Shown in pieces: positions 26,303 to 34,653 of a DNA stretch of 64,000 nucleotides. The notes below the pieces were generated by a model, which searched no databases, was not told where the DNA came from, and saw only the letters and a list, made by a program, of their open reading frames with translations. Made by a program: the position numbers and the translations under genes. The stretch is from Gimesia maris (GTDB taxonomy: Bacteria; Planctomycetota; Planctomycetia; Planctomycetales; Planctomycetaceae): positions 2,433,001-2,497,000 of the forward strand of contig NZ_CP042910.1 of the NCBI RefSeq assembly GCF_008298035.1. Reading direction: 5' to 3'. How positions within the stretch are numbered: the stretch's first letter is position 1; each line of letters begins with the position of its first letter.

Positions 26303-26965
26303 ATGGCTCATTCTACTTCAGCTTATAGAAAAGTGCAGGTCTGGCTGTTTCTGCTGGGGTTGCTTAGCCTGGCGGTTGCCTGGTCGGGCCCTCTCCCTGA
26401 ACTGGCGCATCATGCATTTTTTGCGCACATGACAATGCATATGCTGGTTGTGGCTGTAGCAGCTCCTTTACTCAGCCTGGCAATCGCCGGAAGTCGTTTT
26501 GATCCTGTCATTAAGTACCCCGTCTTCTTCGCACCGATACCGGCGTCCGTAGCGGAACTGATTATTGTCTGGGCGTGGCATGCACCGGGCTTGCATCACC
26601 TGGCCCGGATGACTTCCTGGGGGCTTGTGGCTGAACAGGGATCGTTCCTGCTGGCGGGGATCGCGGTCTGGATATCTGCCTTCGGCGGGACGAGTCCCCG
26701 CAGTCGTAGTCGTAGTGCCGCGGGAGTGATCGGGCTGCTGTTAACCTCCATGCATATGACTCTCCTGGGGGCTTTGCTGGCGCTGGCACCACGCTCGGTC
26801 TATGCGCACCATCAAGGCTTTTCAACCATGTCAGCGCTGCAGGATCAGCATCTGGGAGGAGCGATCATGCTGGTGGTGGGAGGCATTGTTTACCTTTCTG
26901 GAGGTCTCTGGCTTACGGTGGATTTGTTATGGCTTAAAAGTCAGCGAAAGGAGTTGTCATCATGA
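26303..26965 (+). CDS. ctaG: CtaG-type cytochrome c oxidase assembly protein
   Basis: The 220-residue polytopic protein has about six transmembrane helices. The caa3_CtaG family pattern is visible in HHAFFAHMTMHMLVVAVAAPLL, VWAWHAPGLHHLAR and LLLTSMHMTLLGALLALAP, with conserved histidines suited to copper handling. Start 26303 is chosen because GGAGGG (26290-26295) stands seven bases before it; ATG 26249, overlapping the previous stop, would add 18 residues. Family members are needed for caa3 oxidase maturation, probably CuB insertion, although the name is shared with an unrelated copper chaperone. The stop overlaps the start of the triheme cytochrome gene. Confidence 0.85.
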   Translation: MAHSTSAYRKVQVWLFLLGLLSLAVAWSGPLPELAHHAFFAHMTMHMLVVAVAAPLLSLAIAGSRFDPVIKYPVFFAPIPASVAELIIVWAWHAPGLHHLARMTSWGLVAEQGSFLLAGIAVWISAFGGTSPRSRSRSAAGVIGLLLTSMHMTLLGALLALAPRSVYAHHQGFSTMSALQDQHLGGAIMLVVGGIVYLSGGLWLTVDLLWLKSQRKELSS

Positions 26966-28098
26966 AACGACCCTGGAAAATCATGACTGGTCTGATCCTG
27001 GTGATTGGCATTGTTGGGATTCTTGTCGTAGTCAGTGGCGTCATTCCCGTAAAAGCCAGTTCAGGACACTGGGAAATCACGAAGTGGTTTCTGAATTTTA
27101 CCAAAGAACGGTCTGTTGCGACGCATAGCACCGGAATCAAAGTTCCGGACCTTGATGATCAGGCGCTGATCGTCAAGGGGGCAGGACATTACGAAGCAGG
27201 CTGTCGAATGTGTCACGGAAAACCAGATGGTATGCGTCCGCGGATGGTATCTCTGATGACTCCTCAGCCTCCGAATTTAAAAAACATCGTCCCGGAACGG
27301 GAGCCACAGGAACTTTTCTATGTGGTGAAGCACGGGATTAAGATGACCGGAATGCCAGCCTGGCCGGAGTTAAAGCGTGATGATGAAATCTGGCCTGTTG
27401 TTGCATTTCTGTTGAAATATCCTGAATTGGATTTCAATGAATATGATGAACTGGTCTGGGGGAAACATCAAAAACAGAGTGGTCAATCGATCGATTCGGC
27501 CGAGGGAACATCGTTACCGGTGCCTCATCTGGTAATCGAAGTCTGCGCCGGCTGCCATGGTGTAGACGGACAGGGGAGGGGACTCGGCGTATTTCCGAGA
27601 CTGGCAGGTCAGAATGAGGCTTATTTACTGGTTTCTCTGGAAGCCTATCATCAGGACAAACGGATGAGCGGTACGATGGAGGAACTTGCCAGCAGAATGC
27701 ATCAGCAAGAGATTGAGGAGGTTTCACGCTATTATTCTCGGCTGAAACCATTCCTTTCAAATGAAAGTCAGGGTAGAGATAAAACGAATAACCGTGACGC
27801 TCAAGAAGAAGACGCATCGTTTGAACGCGGCGCCCAGATCGCGGCGGAAGGAATTGCAGGCCAGGACGTCCCCGCCTGTGCAGACTGTCATCCTGCGACA
27901 CGAAAGCCTTTCAAAAATGCTTATCCGGCACTGATGGGACAGTATCAGGCTTATCTGGAACTGCAGATCAGACTCTTTCAGAACCGCAGTCGTGGTGGGT
28001 CTCAGTCTGCCAATCTGATGCACGCGGCCGTCGATGGATTGAAGCCGGATCAGATTCGCGATGTCAGCTTTTACTACTCTGAGCTACCAGAGAGATAA
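26962..28098 (+). CDS. membrane-anchored triheme c-type cytochrome
   Basis: The 378-residue protein has an N-terminal membrane anchor or signal (about 8-30) and three cytochrome c domains with CxxCH motifs at C81-H85, C195-H199 and C306-H310. Linkers are hydrophilic; the one near 270-290 is highly charged. Domains two and three resemble the tandem class I cytochromes of the c4 type (SLEAYHQDKRMSG...M and LFQNRSRGGSQSANLM). It is the last gene of the cox operon, overlapping ctaG by ATGA and preceded by AAAGGAG. It probably delivers electrons to CoxB or accepts them from an alternative complex; this is inferred from position. Confidence 0.88.
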   Translation: MKRPWKIMTGLILVIGIVGILVVVSGVIPVKASSGHWEITKWFLNFTKERSVATHSTGIKVPDLDDQALIVKGAGHYEAGCRMCHGKPDGMRPRMVSLMTPQPPNLKNIVPEREPQELFYVVKHGIKMTGMPAWPELKRDDEIWPVVAFLLKYPELDFNEYDELVWGKHQKQSGQSIDSAEGTSLPVPHLVIEVCAGCHGVDGQGRGLGVFPRLAGQNEAYLLVSLEAYHQDKRMSGTMEELASRMHQQEIEEVSRYYSRLKPFLSNESQGRDKTNNRDAQEEDASFERGAQIAAEGIAGQDVPACADCHPATRKPFKNAYPALMGQYQAYLELQIRLFQNRSRGGSQSANLMHAAVDGLKPDQIRDVSFYYSELPER

Positions 28099-28188
28099 AA
28101 CGCAGTTTCTCACAATATATCCATCAGAACCGCTGATTCCTCACCGAGCAGATTGTTCGCAGAGAGAACAGTTTCGGTCTGGCATCTC

Positions 28189-28211
28189 ACGGGCAAAGAG
28201 TGCCGTTTTTT
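28189..28211 (+). terminator. possible intrinsic terminator of the cox operon
   Basis: The sequence ACGG-G-CA (28189-28195, one bulged G) pairs with TGCCGT (28201-28206) across a 5-base loop and runs into a T-tract of six (28206-28211). It lies 90 bases after the triheme cytochrome stop; no other terminator is seen before the next gene. Confidence 0.5.
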
Positions 28212-28365
28212 CCAGCAGCATTACTGAAGTCCTTTCCGTCAGGCACTGATAAAATCCTTTCTGATTTGGTACGCGAAGTGCAGTTCTCACTGACTTAAGC
28301 ACTCTACGAGATATCATATTGCTCTCATTATTTGACTCGAATCAATAGTAAAAAGGAAATGTATT

Positions 28366-29241
28366 ATGCCCCGCCAACAACCTGCTCCGGAATTTCCACA
28401 ACAGGGACTGGAAAAACCAGGAATTGAAGAAGCGATGGATCCACAACCTCATTTTGAGGCTCCCGATTATCGAGCTGCGGATAAGCTGGAGGGTAAGGTG
28501 GCTCTGATCACAGGTGGAGATTCTGGAATCGGACGTTCTGTCGCAACGCTGTTTGCCCGCGAAGGCGCCAGTCTAGCGCTGGTCTGTCTGGAAGAGGAGC
28601 AGCAGGACGCGGAAGCCATTCGCAACTATATTCAAGAGACTGTCGGCAGCGATCAGGTTCTGCTGATTTGCGGCGATGTCACTGATGCCTCCTTCTGCAA
28701 GTCTGCGGTGGAGCAAACGGTTACTGAGTATGGTCACCTGGATATTCTTGTGAATAATGCCGCCTATCAGCAGCACCAGGATGGGATAGATGACATCAGT
28801 GAAGAACAGTGGGACCATACTTTCAAGACGAATATTTATGGATACTTTCACATGGTGCAGGCTGCCTTGAAACATATGAAAGAGGGGGCGAATATTATCA
28901 ATACCGGTTCGATTACCGGCCTCGAGGGCAGTGGTCGCCTGCTGGATTATTCAGCAACCAAAGGGGCCATTCATGCTTTTACCAAGTCCCTGGCCCAGAA
29001 CCTGGTGGACCGGAAAATTCGAGTGAACTGTGTCGCCCCGGGTCCGGTCTGGACGCCTCTGAACCCCGCGGAACGTTCCGAGGATGAGGTAAAGGACTTC
29101 GGTAGTGGTACGCCTTATGGGCGGCCCGCGCAGCCGGAAGAAATTGCGCCAGCTTATGTGTATTTCGCTTCCAATGCGGATTCCAGCTATGTCACCGGGG
29201 AAGTTCTGACCATCCTGGGAGGAGCGACACGGGCCGGCTGA
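28366..29241 (+). CDS. SDR-family oxidoreductase, general-stress-protein-39-like
   Basis: The 291-residue short-chain dehydrogenase has an N-terminal extension (PEFPQQGLEKPGIEEAMDPQPHFEAPDYR, in pieces) typical of the YhdF/YhxC/GSP39 subgroup, then TGGDSGIGRSVA (cofactor loop), NNAAYQQ, and the catalytic pair in YSATKGA (Tyr-x3-Lys). The PGPVWTPLNPAERSEDEVKDFG segment is also characteristic. It reduces or oxidises a small carbonyl or alcohol with NAD(P); the substrate is unknown. Homologues are stress-induced in Bacillus. The neighbours (Rho-N small protein, SRPBCC protein, DUF892 protein) also belong to the set of genes usually seen in bacterial stress islands. Confidence 0.92.
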   Translation: MPRQQPAPEFPQQGLEKPGIEEAMDPQPHFEAPDYRAADKLEGKVALITGGDSGIGRSVATLFAREGASLALVCLEEEQQDAEAIRNYIQETVGSDQVLLICGDVTDASFCKSAVEQTVTEYGHLDILVNNAAYQQHQDGIDDISEEQWDHTFKTNIYGYFHMVQAALKHMKEGANIINTGSITGLEGSGRLLDYSATKGAIHAFTKSLAQNLVDRKIRVNCVAPGPVWTPLNPAERSEDEVKDFGSGTPYGRPAQPEEIAPAYVYFASNADSSYVTGEVLTILGGATRAG

Positions 29242-29312
29242 ATTAGTTGAAAGCTTAACAGAGAGTTGTTTTTACCGGACTGTATTTCAAAGTCAATCTA
29301 AAGGAGATTATC

Positions 29313-29567
29313 ATGGTTAAAAGTCATGGTCCCACTATCAAAGATGATGCCCAATATCAGACACTGCGTGAAAAAGGGATGAGTAAGGAAAAGGCGGCAC
29401 GCATTGCGAATTCTGACCGTCAGACAACAGGAAAACGCGGAGGTAAAGCAGGCAAATACGAAGACTGGACGAAAGAAGAGCTTTATGATAAAGCAAAAGA
29501 AGTGGGTATTGAGGGGCGTTCAAAAATGGACAAAAAAGAATTGATTTATGCTCTCAGAAATCACTGA
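29313..29567 (+). CDS. small DUF7218/Rho N-terminal-domain protein
   Basis: The 84-residue basic protein starts at 29313, preceded by AAAGGAG at good spacing. The first half reads like the plasmid/stress-associated KSHGPTIKDDAQYQTLREKGMSKEKAARIAN pattern (split here as KSHGPTIKDDAQY and LREKGMSKEKAARIAN). The second half is a Rho-N/SAP-like helical motif (YEDWTKEELYDKAKEVGIEG, then MDKKELIYALR). Such proteins are small nucleic-acid binders of unknown role, frequently next to stress genes. It is 71 bases after the SDR gene and probably co-transcribed. A pair of weak inverted repeats downstream (29617-29687) may end transcription from both sides. Confidence 0.88.
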   Translation: MVKSHGPTIKDDAQYQTLREKGMSKEKAARIANSDRQTTGKRGGKAGKYEDWTKEELYDKAKEVGIEGRSKMDKKELIYALRNH

Positions 29568-29729
29568 GAATATCTGTTTCGATATTGTTTATTCTGGATC
29601 GCACCGCATTTAACTGTAGCGTCTGTCAATCTGAGATAACCGGTCTAAATGAACCTGTCGACGCTATAGTGAGACTGGACACAGTCTAACCGGGCTGTAA
29701 CGTAATAATGATGTATTGCTTTGAAGCCT

Positions 29730-30752
29730 TCAGAGTTCGTTGTTACGTTCAGCCGCTTTCTGAGTTAATTCCGTTAACCAGGACTCAGACCATCTCGACT
29801 GACTTTCTGATCCCTGTTTTTTGATAGAGCCAGCGGGACCCGCTGCAGGCAGGAGTCGATTGACTACGCCCAGCGCATCAGCCATCAGGCCGGGACAGAG
29901 AGCGTACAGTTTTTCTGCCAGCTTGATATGCAGGCCCAGAACAAGAAATCCGTCATTGTATTGACAGGCCTTGAGAATCTGCCTGGCTGCTCTTTCAGAA
30001 CTCATGGAGATCAGAGGCAGGGAATCACTGATTTTAAACAATGCATATTCCGCTTCATGTTGACCTTTAAAGTAGGCGTTTTGGGGACTGCCCGTTCGCA
30101 TCATGCCCGGACAGACAGTTACCACGCCGATTCCTTCTTTTGCCAGTTCACTCCGCAGTCCCAGTGAATAGCCGACCAGCGCGAATTTGCTGGCACTGTA
30201 AGGCAGCATGTGAGGCACACTGATGCGACCACCGACTGAGGAGATATTGACTATGCGTCCTGCACCTCGTTTCCGCATTCCGGGTAGAACTGCTTCAATC
30301 ACATGCAGCGGTCCATAAAAATGGGTTTGCATTGTTTCCTGGTAGTCTTGTCTTTCCATGGATTCCATGGGACCGACCTGTATGATGCCGGCGTTATTCA
30401 CAACGACATCAATACTGCTGAAATGTTGTTCAATCTGTGTGACCATGTCTTGAACCTGTTCTGGTTGAGTGACATCACAGGTGACACAACTGACGTTGGC
30501 GCCTTTTTCAAATAATTCTTTTCCTGCCTGCAGAAGTTTGTCTTTGTTGCGACCACATAAAATCAAATTGGCCCCTTCTGCAGCAAACTGACGTGCCAGT
30601 ACGAGTCCCAGTCCGCGGGAGCCCCCCGTGATCAATACGGTGCGGCCAGCCAGGTTGAGGCGGTTCATGCGTCGATATAAAGCCCGGCCTGCGAGAGCCA
30701 GTCCAAGCCCGGCTGTTGCTAATACAAGTGGTTGCTTAATATTCGAATTCAT
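29730..30752 (-). CDS. membrane-anchored SDR-family oxidoreductase
   Basis: The 340-residue short-chain dehydrogenase begins with a hydrophobic anchor ([19 protein letters not shown]) and then the Rossmann motif [12 protein letters not shown] and the catalytic YSASKFA. The length, anchor and the C-terminal region ([21 protein letters not shown]) fit the membrane-associated SDR group near DltE/retinol-dehydrogenase-like proteins. The substrate is unknown, possibly lipophilic. It overlaps the upstream alcohol dehydrogenase gene by four bases (ATGA), so the two form a coupled pair on the minus strand. Confidence 0.9.
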   Translation of the reverse strand: MNSNIKQPLVLATAGLGLALAGRALYRRMNRLNLAGRTVLITGGSRGLGLVLARQFAAEGANLILCGRNKDKLLQAGKELFEKGANVSCVTCDVTQPEQVQDMVTQIEQHFSSIDVVVNNAGIIQVGPMESMERQDYQETMQTHFYGPLHVIEAVLPGMRKRGAGRIVNISSVGGRISVPHMLPYSASKFALVGYSLGLRSELAKEGIGVVTVCPGMMRTGSPQNAYFKGQHEAEYALFKISDSLPLISMSSERAARQILKACQYNDGFLVLGLHIKLAEKLYALCPGLMADALGVVNRLLPAAGPAGSIKKQGSESQSRWSESWLTELTQKAAERNNEL

Positions 30753-31918
30753 GTCTGTAATACTACCTTAATACACTCGTCCTGCTTCTGTTCAAAAATC
30801 CGATACATGTCTGCAGCCTGTTCGAGGGAACTGCGGTGTGTAATCAGAAACGAAGGGTCGAGTTCGCCTTCACGAATAAATTCCAGCAATCGTGGTAAAT
30901 AACGATGCACGTGTGTCTGACCCATCCGCAGCTGCAGTCCTTTTCCAAACGCGGCACCAATGGGAACTTTGTCCAGAAAGCCTCCATAAACGCCGGGGAT
31001 AGAAATGGTGCCTCCTTTGCGACAGCTATGAATAACCTGGCGCAAGACATGCCCGCGATCTGTTTCCAGCATCAGTTTCTCGGCAGCCAGATCATACCAT
31101 GCATCAAGAGTGGTGCCGTGTGCTTCACTGCCAACTGCGTCAATACAGGAATCCGGTCCGCGTCCTCCCGTTAATTCCTGGAGCATGGTAAACACGTCTA
31201 CTTCTTCGTAATTGAGTGTTTTGGCTTTGCAATATTCCCGGGCCAGTTTCAAGCGTTCGGGGAAGCGATCAATGGCAATCACCTTTCCGGCCCCTAATTT
31301 ATAGGCGCTCCAGATGGCAAACAGTCCCACAGGACCACAACCCCAGACTGCGACAGTGTCACCTTCTCTGATCTGACAGTTTTCAGCGGCCATATACCCG
31401 GTAGGAAAAATATCGGAGAGGAACAGAACCTGTTCATCGGAGAGTCCTTCAGGAACAGTTATCGGCCCGACGTCGGCGAAGGGCACGCGCACATATTCTG
31501 CCTGTCCGCCGGCATAGCCTCCCAGCATATGCGAGTACCCGAACAGTCCGGAGGGGGAATGACCGTATAGCTTTTCCACCATCCACGCATTGGGATTTGA
31601 ATTGTCGCAGAGAGACCAGAGATCGTGTTTGCAAAAATAGCAGCCACCACAGGCAATGGTGAATGGAACCACCACACGATCACCGATCTTTAGATTCGTC
31701 ACTTCGTGACCCACGGCGACGACTTCTCCCATAAACTCATGACCGAGAATATCTCCGGTCTGCATGGTGGGGATTCGTCCTGTATAAAGATGCAGATCAG
31801 ATCCGCAAATGGCGGTGAGGCTTACTTTCACAATCGCGTCACGGGGATTGACAATCTGGGGATCGGGAAACGTTTCCACACGAATGTCTTCTTTACCATG
31901 CCAGGAAACAGCTCTCAT
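30749..31918 (-). CDS. zinc-dependent alcohol/formaldehyde dehydrogenase-like MDR
   Basis: The 389-residue protein starts at ATG 31918 ([15 protein letters not shown]); a longer frame to 32011 adds 31 residues that do not fit the family. Catalytic zinc ligands lie in [12 protein letters not shown] and GHEFMGEV, and structural zinc cysteines in [15 protein letters not shown]. The cofactor motif is [14 protein letters not shown], followed by a long insertion ([21 protein letters not shown]) typical of the glutathione-independent formaldehyde dehydrogenase-like group. It probably oxidises a small alcohol or aldehyde adduct with NAD. It is followed by the SDR (4-base overlap) and preceded by the SRPBCC gene in the same direction. 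Confidence 0.92.
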   Translation of the reverse strand: MRAVSWHGKEDIRVETFPDPQIVNPRDAIVKVSLTAICGSDLHLYTGRIPTMQTGDILGHEFMGEVVAVGHEVTNLKIGDRVVVPFTIACGGCYFCKHDLWSLCDNSNPNAWMVEKLYGHSPSGLFGYSHMLGGYAGGQAEYVRVPFADVGPITVPEGLSDEQVLFLSDIFPTGYMAAENCQIREGDTVAVWGCGPVGLFAIWSAYKLGAGKVIAIDRFPERLKLAREYCKAKTLNYEEVDVFTMLQELTGGRGPDSCIDAVGSEAHGTTLDAWYDLAAEKLMLETDRGHVLRQVIHSCRKGGTISIPGVYGGFLDKVPIGAAFGKGLQLRMGQTHVHRYLPRLLEFIREGELDPSFLITHRSSLEQAADMYRIFEQKQDECIKVVLQT

Positions 31919-31997
31919 AATGGTCTCGCTTCTTTTAAATAGTTTTCGGTGGGTGAGTGATTGTTCCTTTTTCAAACTCCAGCAGGGAGAGCGGATT

Positions 31998-32798
31998 TTA
32001 TGTTTTTTCAACCTTGAGACTGGTCATATCAGGCTTGTGGGTCTGACCTGCTTCCGGGGCAATGGCATTCGTCGCAATCTCGCCCGCCTCCAGGAGTTGT
32101 TTAAACTCTCTCAGATCCTGATTCAATTCTGCCTGAAGATCCTGACCCAGCAGGTGTGCGATCTGGGTGACGATACGACCGCCGGGGGGATTATATTTGA
32201 TCGAAATAGCGAGTTCAGTGCCGTCACCGGTAGACGAGTCTTTAAAATGAACGGAACCGGCGGTCTCCACCTGAGAGCCGGGCAATGATTGCCAGGCAAT
32301 CACTTCTCCGGGTTTGTCGGTGATTATCTCGGCTTCCCACTCCAGTGTTTTATCAAAAGGAGCGCGGGCGATCCATTTAGAACGTTTGTCGTCAATGACA
32401 GTCACAGACTGCAGATGCTGCATGATTTGGGGAAGGTTTTCCAGATGACGCCAGAAATCGTATAATTCCTGACGGTCGCGATTGACGTGCAAGGCGCAGT
32501 TCACACGGCTACCCTGCTGTGCCGGGACGCCGGGGCGGCCGCGATGCGGGTCTGCCGTGTTGATTCCCAGTCCTTCGTACAGGTGACAATGTCCCGTCCA
32601 CCCGCGGTATAGCAGTGAGGCTCCCGCGGCGATTCCCAGTAAACCTGCGACGGACCCCCGCTTCAGTCCCATCAAAAGAAGACTTCCCCCTCCCACTAAC
32701 GAAAGCACACGCTCACTGTTGGCAACGTTCTGAGAAAGCGAACACTGTTCTTTCGATGTACCTGAAGCACAAGTCGAGTTAAATAATCCCGTTTTCAT
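31998..32798 (-). CDS. DUF2892 plus SRPBCC (polyketide cyclase-like) protein
   Basis: The 266-residue protein has an N-terminal YgaP-like DUF2892 membrane unit ([21 protein letters not shown] and [20 protein letters not shown], two short helices) and then a START/SRPBCC lipid-binding-type domain (about 100-235: [17 protein letters not shown], then [18 protein letters not shown] and [16 protein letters not shown]). A polar C-terminal tail follows. Proteins of this type are common in stress clusters of proteobacteria and planctomycetes; ligand and function are unknown. It is the first gene of a probable three-gene minus-strand unit with the alcohol dehydrogenase and SDR, 79 bases away. Confidence 0.88.
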   Translation of the reverse strand: MKTGLFNSTCASGTSKEQCSLSQNVANSERVLSLVGGGSLLLMGLKRGSVAGLLGIAAGASLLYRGWTGHCHLYEGLGINTADPHRGRPGVPAQQGSRVNCALHVNRDRQELYDFWRHLENLPQIMQHLQSVTVIDDKRSKWIARAPFDKTLEWEAEIITDKPGEVIAWQSLPGSQVETAGSVHFKDSSTGDGTELAISIKYNPPGGRIVTQIAHLLGQDLQAELNQDLREFKQLLEAGEIATNAIAPEAGQTHKPDMTSLKVEKT

Positions 32799-33141
32799 TT
32801 TTCCTCCCTGTTTTATCTAAAGCGATTCTCCTGATGAAAACGTGATAATGGGTACGCAGAATCACGTCTTATCCGTTGAGAATTGCTTCACAACCCTGAA
32901 CTGAGCATTCCGATTGGCTAATATCAGAATGGACAGATGATATCGCCAGTCAGCAACTTAGCGAGCAAATCGCGGGCCACGATACAGGATCGGAGTGAAA
33001 CCCGGTTCTACCGCAATCCGCAGAAAGTGATATTTCATAGAATTTCTTGGCTGATTGCGTTTTCTGTTTCTTCTCATTGCCTGGGGAGAAACGCGTGATA
33101 TTTCTTCTTTGATTTCCCTGGCTCTGGTCTATCAACGCTCA
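32799..33141. other. intergenic region, nothing recognised
   Basis: About 340 bases upstream of the SRPBCC gene, presumably including its promoter. No plausible reading frame, repeat or terminator was recognised. Confidence 0.4.
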
Positions 33142-33381
33142 CTATGCGCCTTGGGCGATCAATGATTCTGACTGATCCAGGTGAGTGGAAATAAGGTTCA
33201 GAAATGCGAAATCAGGGATTTGATAAAAGTTTAAAATCTTCTGTTCTGACTGGCTCATCATTTGCAAGAGTATTTCCTGTTCCGAAGGGCACTTGATTCC
33301 GATGTGATCTCTGAATTTCTCGGCGAGGTTAAAAAGATCGGTCGGGAGAAATGATACTAAAACCCTTTCAGAATAAGCCAT
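33142..33381 (-). CDS. possible small hypothetical protein
   Basis: A 79-codon frame encodes a mostly helical, acidic protein (MAYSERVLVSFLPTDLFN... ending LISTHLDQSESLIAQGA). The composition looks protein-like, but the AT-rich upstream sequence shows no convincing ribosome-binding site and no family is recognised. It is divergent from the glycosyltransferase gene with a 100-base gap. Treat it as tentative. Confidence 0.35.
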   Translation of the reverse strand: MAYSERVLVSFLPTDLFNLAEKFRDHIGIKCPSEQEILLQMMSQSEQKILNFYQIPDFAFLNLISTHLDQSESLIAQGA

Positions 33382-33482
33382 TTGTGAGATTTTAGATTTA
33401 TTAAACAGTCACCGTTTCTCATACTTTTGAGATGGTGGCTCAATAAATACATATGAGGTTCACATTGAACTAAGGAGGGAAA

Positions 33483-34607
33483 ATGCGGATCGCCCAGGTT
33501 TCACCATTGATTGAAAGCGTTCCTCCCCAGACCTATGGGGGAATTGAAAGAGTCGTTTCGAATCTTACAGAATCACTTGTTAAGGAAGGGCATGACGTTA
33601 CATTATTTGCATCAGGCGATTCAAAAACGACCGCCGATCTGTATGCGGTGGTAGAGCAATCGTTGCGTTTATCTCAGACTCCGCGAGACCCTGAGATCGC
33701 TCAGATCATACAGCTGGAAAAGTTGATCCAGATGCGTGATCGCTTTGACATCATCCATTTTCATATTGAAACGATTCATTTTCCACTGGTGCGTCATCTT
33801 GACATCCCGCATGTGACCACACTGCATTCCCGCTTAGACCGACCGGATGTCATCTCCCTGTATCAGGAATTTCAAGAAGTGCCTGTCGTTTCCATCTCGG
33901 CTGCGCAACGACGGTTTATTCCTGATGCCAACTGGGTCTCGACAGTGTATAATGGAATCCCCGTCAATGAGAATTTCAATGACAGCCCCGGAGATTACCT
34001 GCTGTTTTTGGGAAGATTCTGTCCCGATAAAGGTCCGGAAGAAGCGATTGACATCGCTTTGAAATCCAACTTCCGGCTGAAGATGGCAGCGAAGGTGGAT
34101 GCGTCTGATAAAGCCTATTTCGAATCCCGGATTGCGCCATTGCTGGAGCATCCCCTGATTGAATATCTGGGAGAAGTTGGTGAGCCCGAAAAATCCGAAC
34201 TGATATGTGGAGCCCGTGCCTTGTTGTTTCCCATCAAATGGCCAGAACCGTTCGGTCTGGTCATGACAGAAGCGATGGCCTGTGGAACTCCTGTGATTGC
34301 TTTTATGGAAGGTTCTGTTCCGGAAGTCGTCAAACCAGGAGTGAGCGGTTTTATTGTGGAGACGGTACAGGAAGCGGTGGCAGCGGTTTCAAAGATCAGC
34401 CAACTGGATCGACGGCTTTGCCGAAAATATTTTGAAAACCGTTTTACCTGCCAGCACATGGCTAAAGGCTACCTGCAAACTTATCAAAACGTACTCACTG
34501 AGTGGAAAAGAAAAGTGAATCCCGGCCACCGCGCTATGAAAAATCAGGAGCATTCTTCGACAGCAACACAGCCTGTAATTTCAAAGGGAATTGCTTTTCA
34601 AAAGTGA
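33483..34607 (+). CDS. GT4-family glycosyltransferase
   Basis: The 374-residue GT-B enzyme has an N-terminal acceptor half beginning MRIAQVSPLIESVPPQTYGGIERVVS and a C-terminal donor half with LLFLGRFCPDKGPEEAI, a conserved phosphate/sugar binding stretch, and the family signature PEPFGLVMTEAMACGTPVIAF (E-x7-E pair). AGGAGG stands just before the ATG. Retaining GT4 enzymes transfer sugars from nucleotide donors to glycans, lipids or small molecules. The gene is followed 46 bases later by a glycogen-debranching-like hydrolase, a pairing also seen in other bacteria, so a storage or osmoprotective alpha-glucan is a plausible product. Confidence 0.93.
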   Translation: MRIAQVSPLIESVPPQTYGGIERVVSNLTESLVKEGHDVTLFASGDSKTTADLYAVVEQSLRLSQTPRDPEIAQIIQLEKLIQMRDRFDIIHFHIETIHFPLVRHLDIPHVTTLHSRLDRPDVISLYQEFQEVPVVSISAAQRRFIPDANWVSTVYNGIPVNENFNDSPGDYLLFLGRFCPDKGPEEAIDIALKSNFRLKMAAKVDASDKAYFESRIAPLLEHPLIEYLGEVGEPEKSELICGARALLFPIKWPEPFGLVMTEAMACGTPVIAFMEGSVPEVVKPGVSGFIVETVQEAVAAVSKISQLDRRLCRKYFENRFTCQHMAKGYLQTYQNVLTEWKRKVNPGHRAMKNQEHSSTATQPVISKGIAFQK

Positions 34608-34653
34608 AGAACAGCTTTGAAGAGCTGTCAGCCTTAACTGGAAAAGAACACCC

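Noticed and set aside
29617-29687. Inverted repeats TAGCGTC/GACGCTA and AGACTG/CAGTCT between the convergent Rho-N and SDR genes
   Set aside because: Stems are short and no T-run follows; a bidirectional terminator is possible but not supported enough to call.
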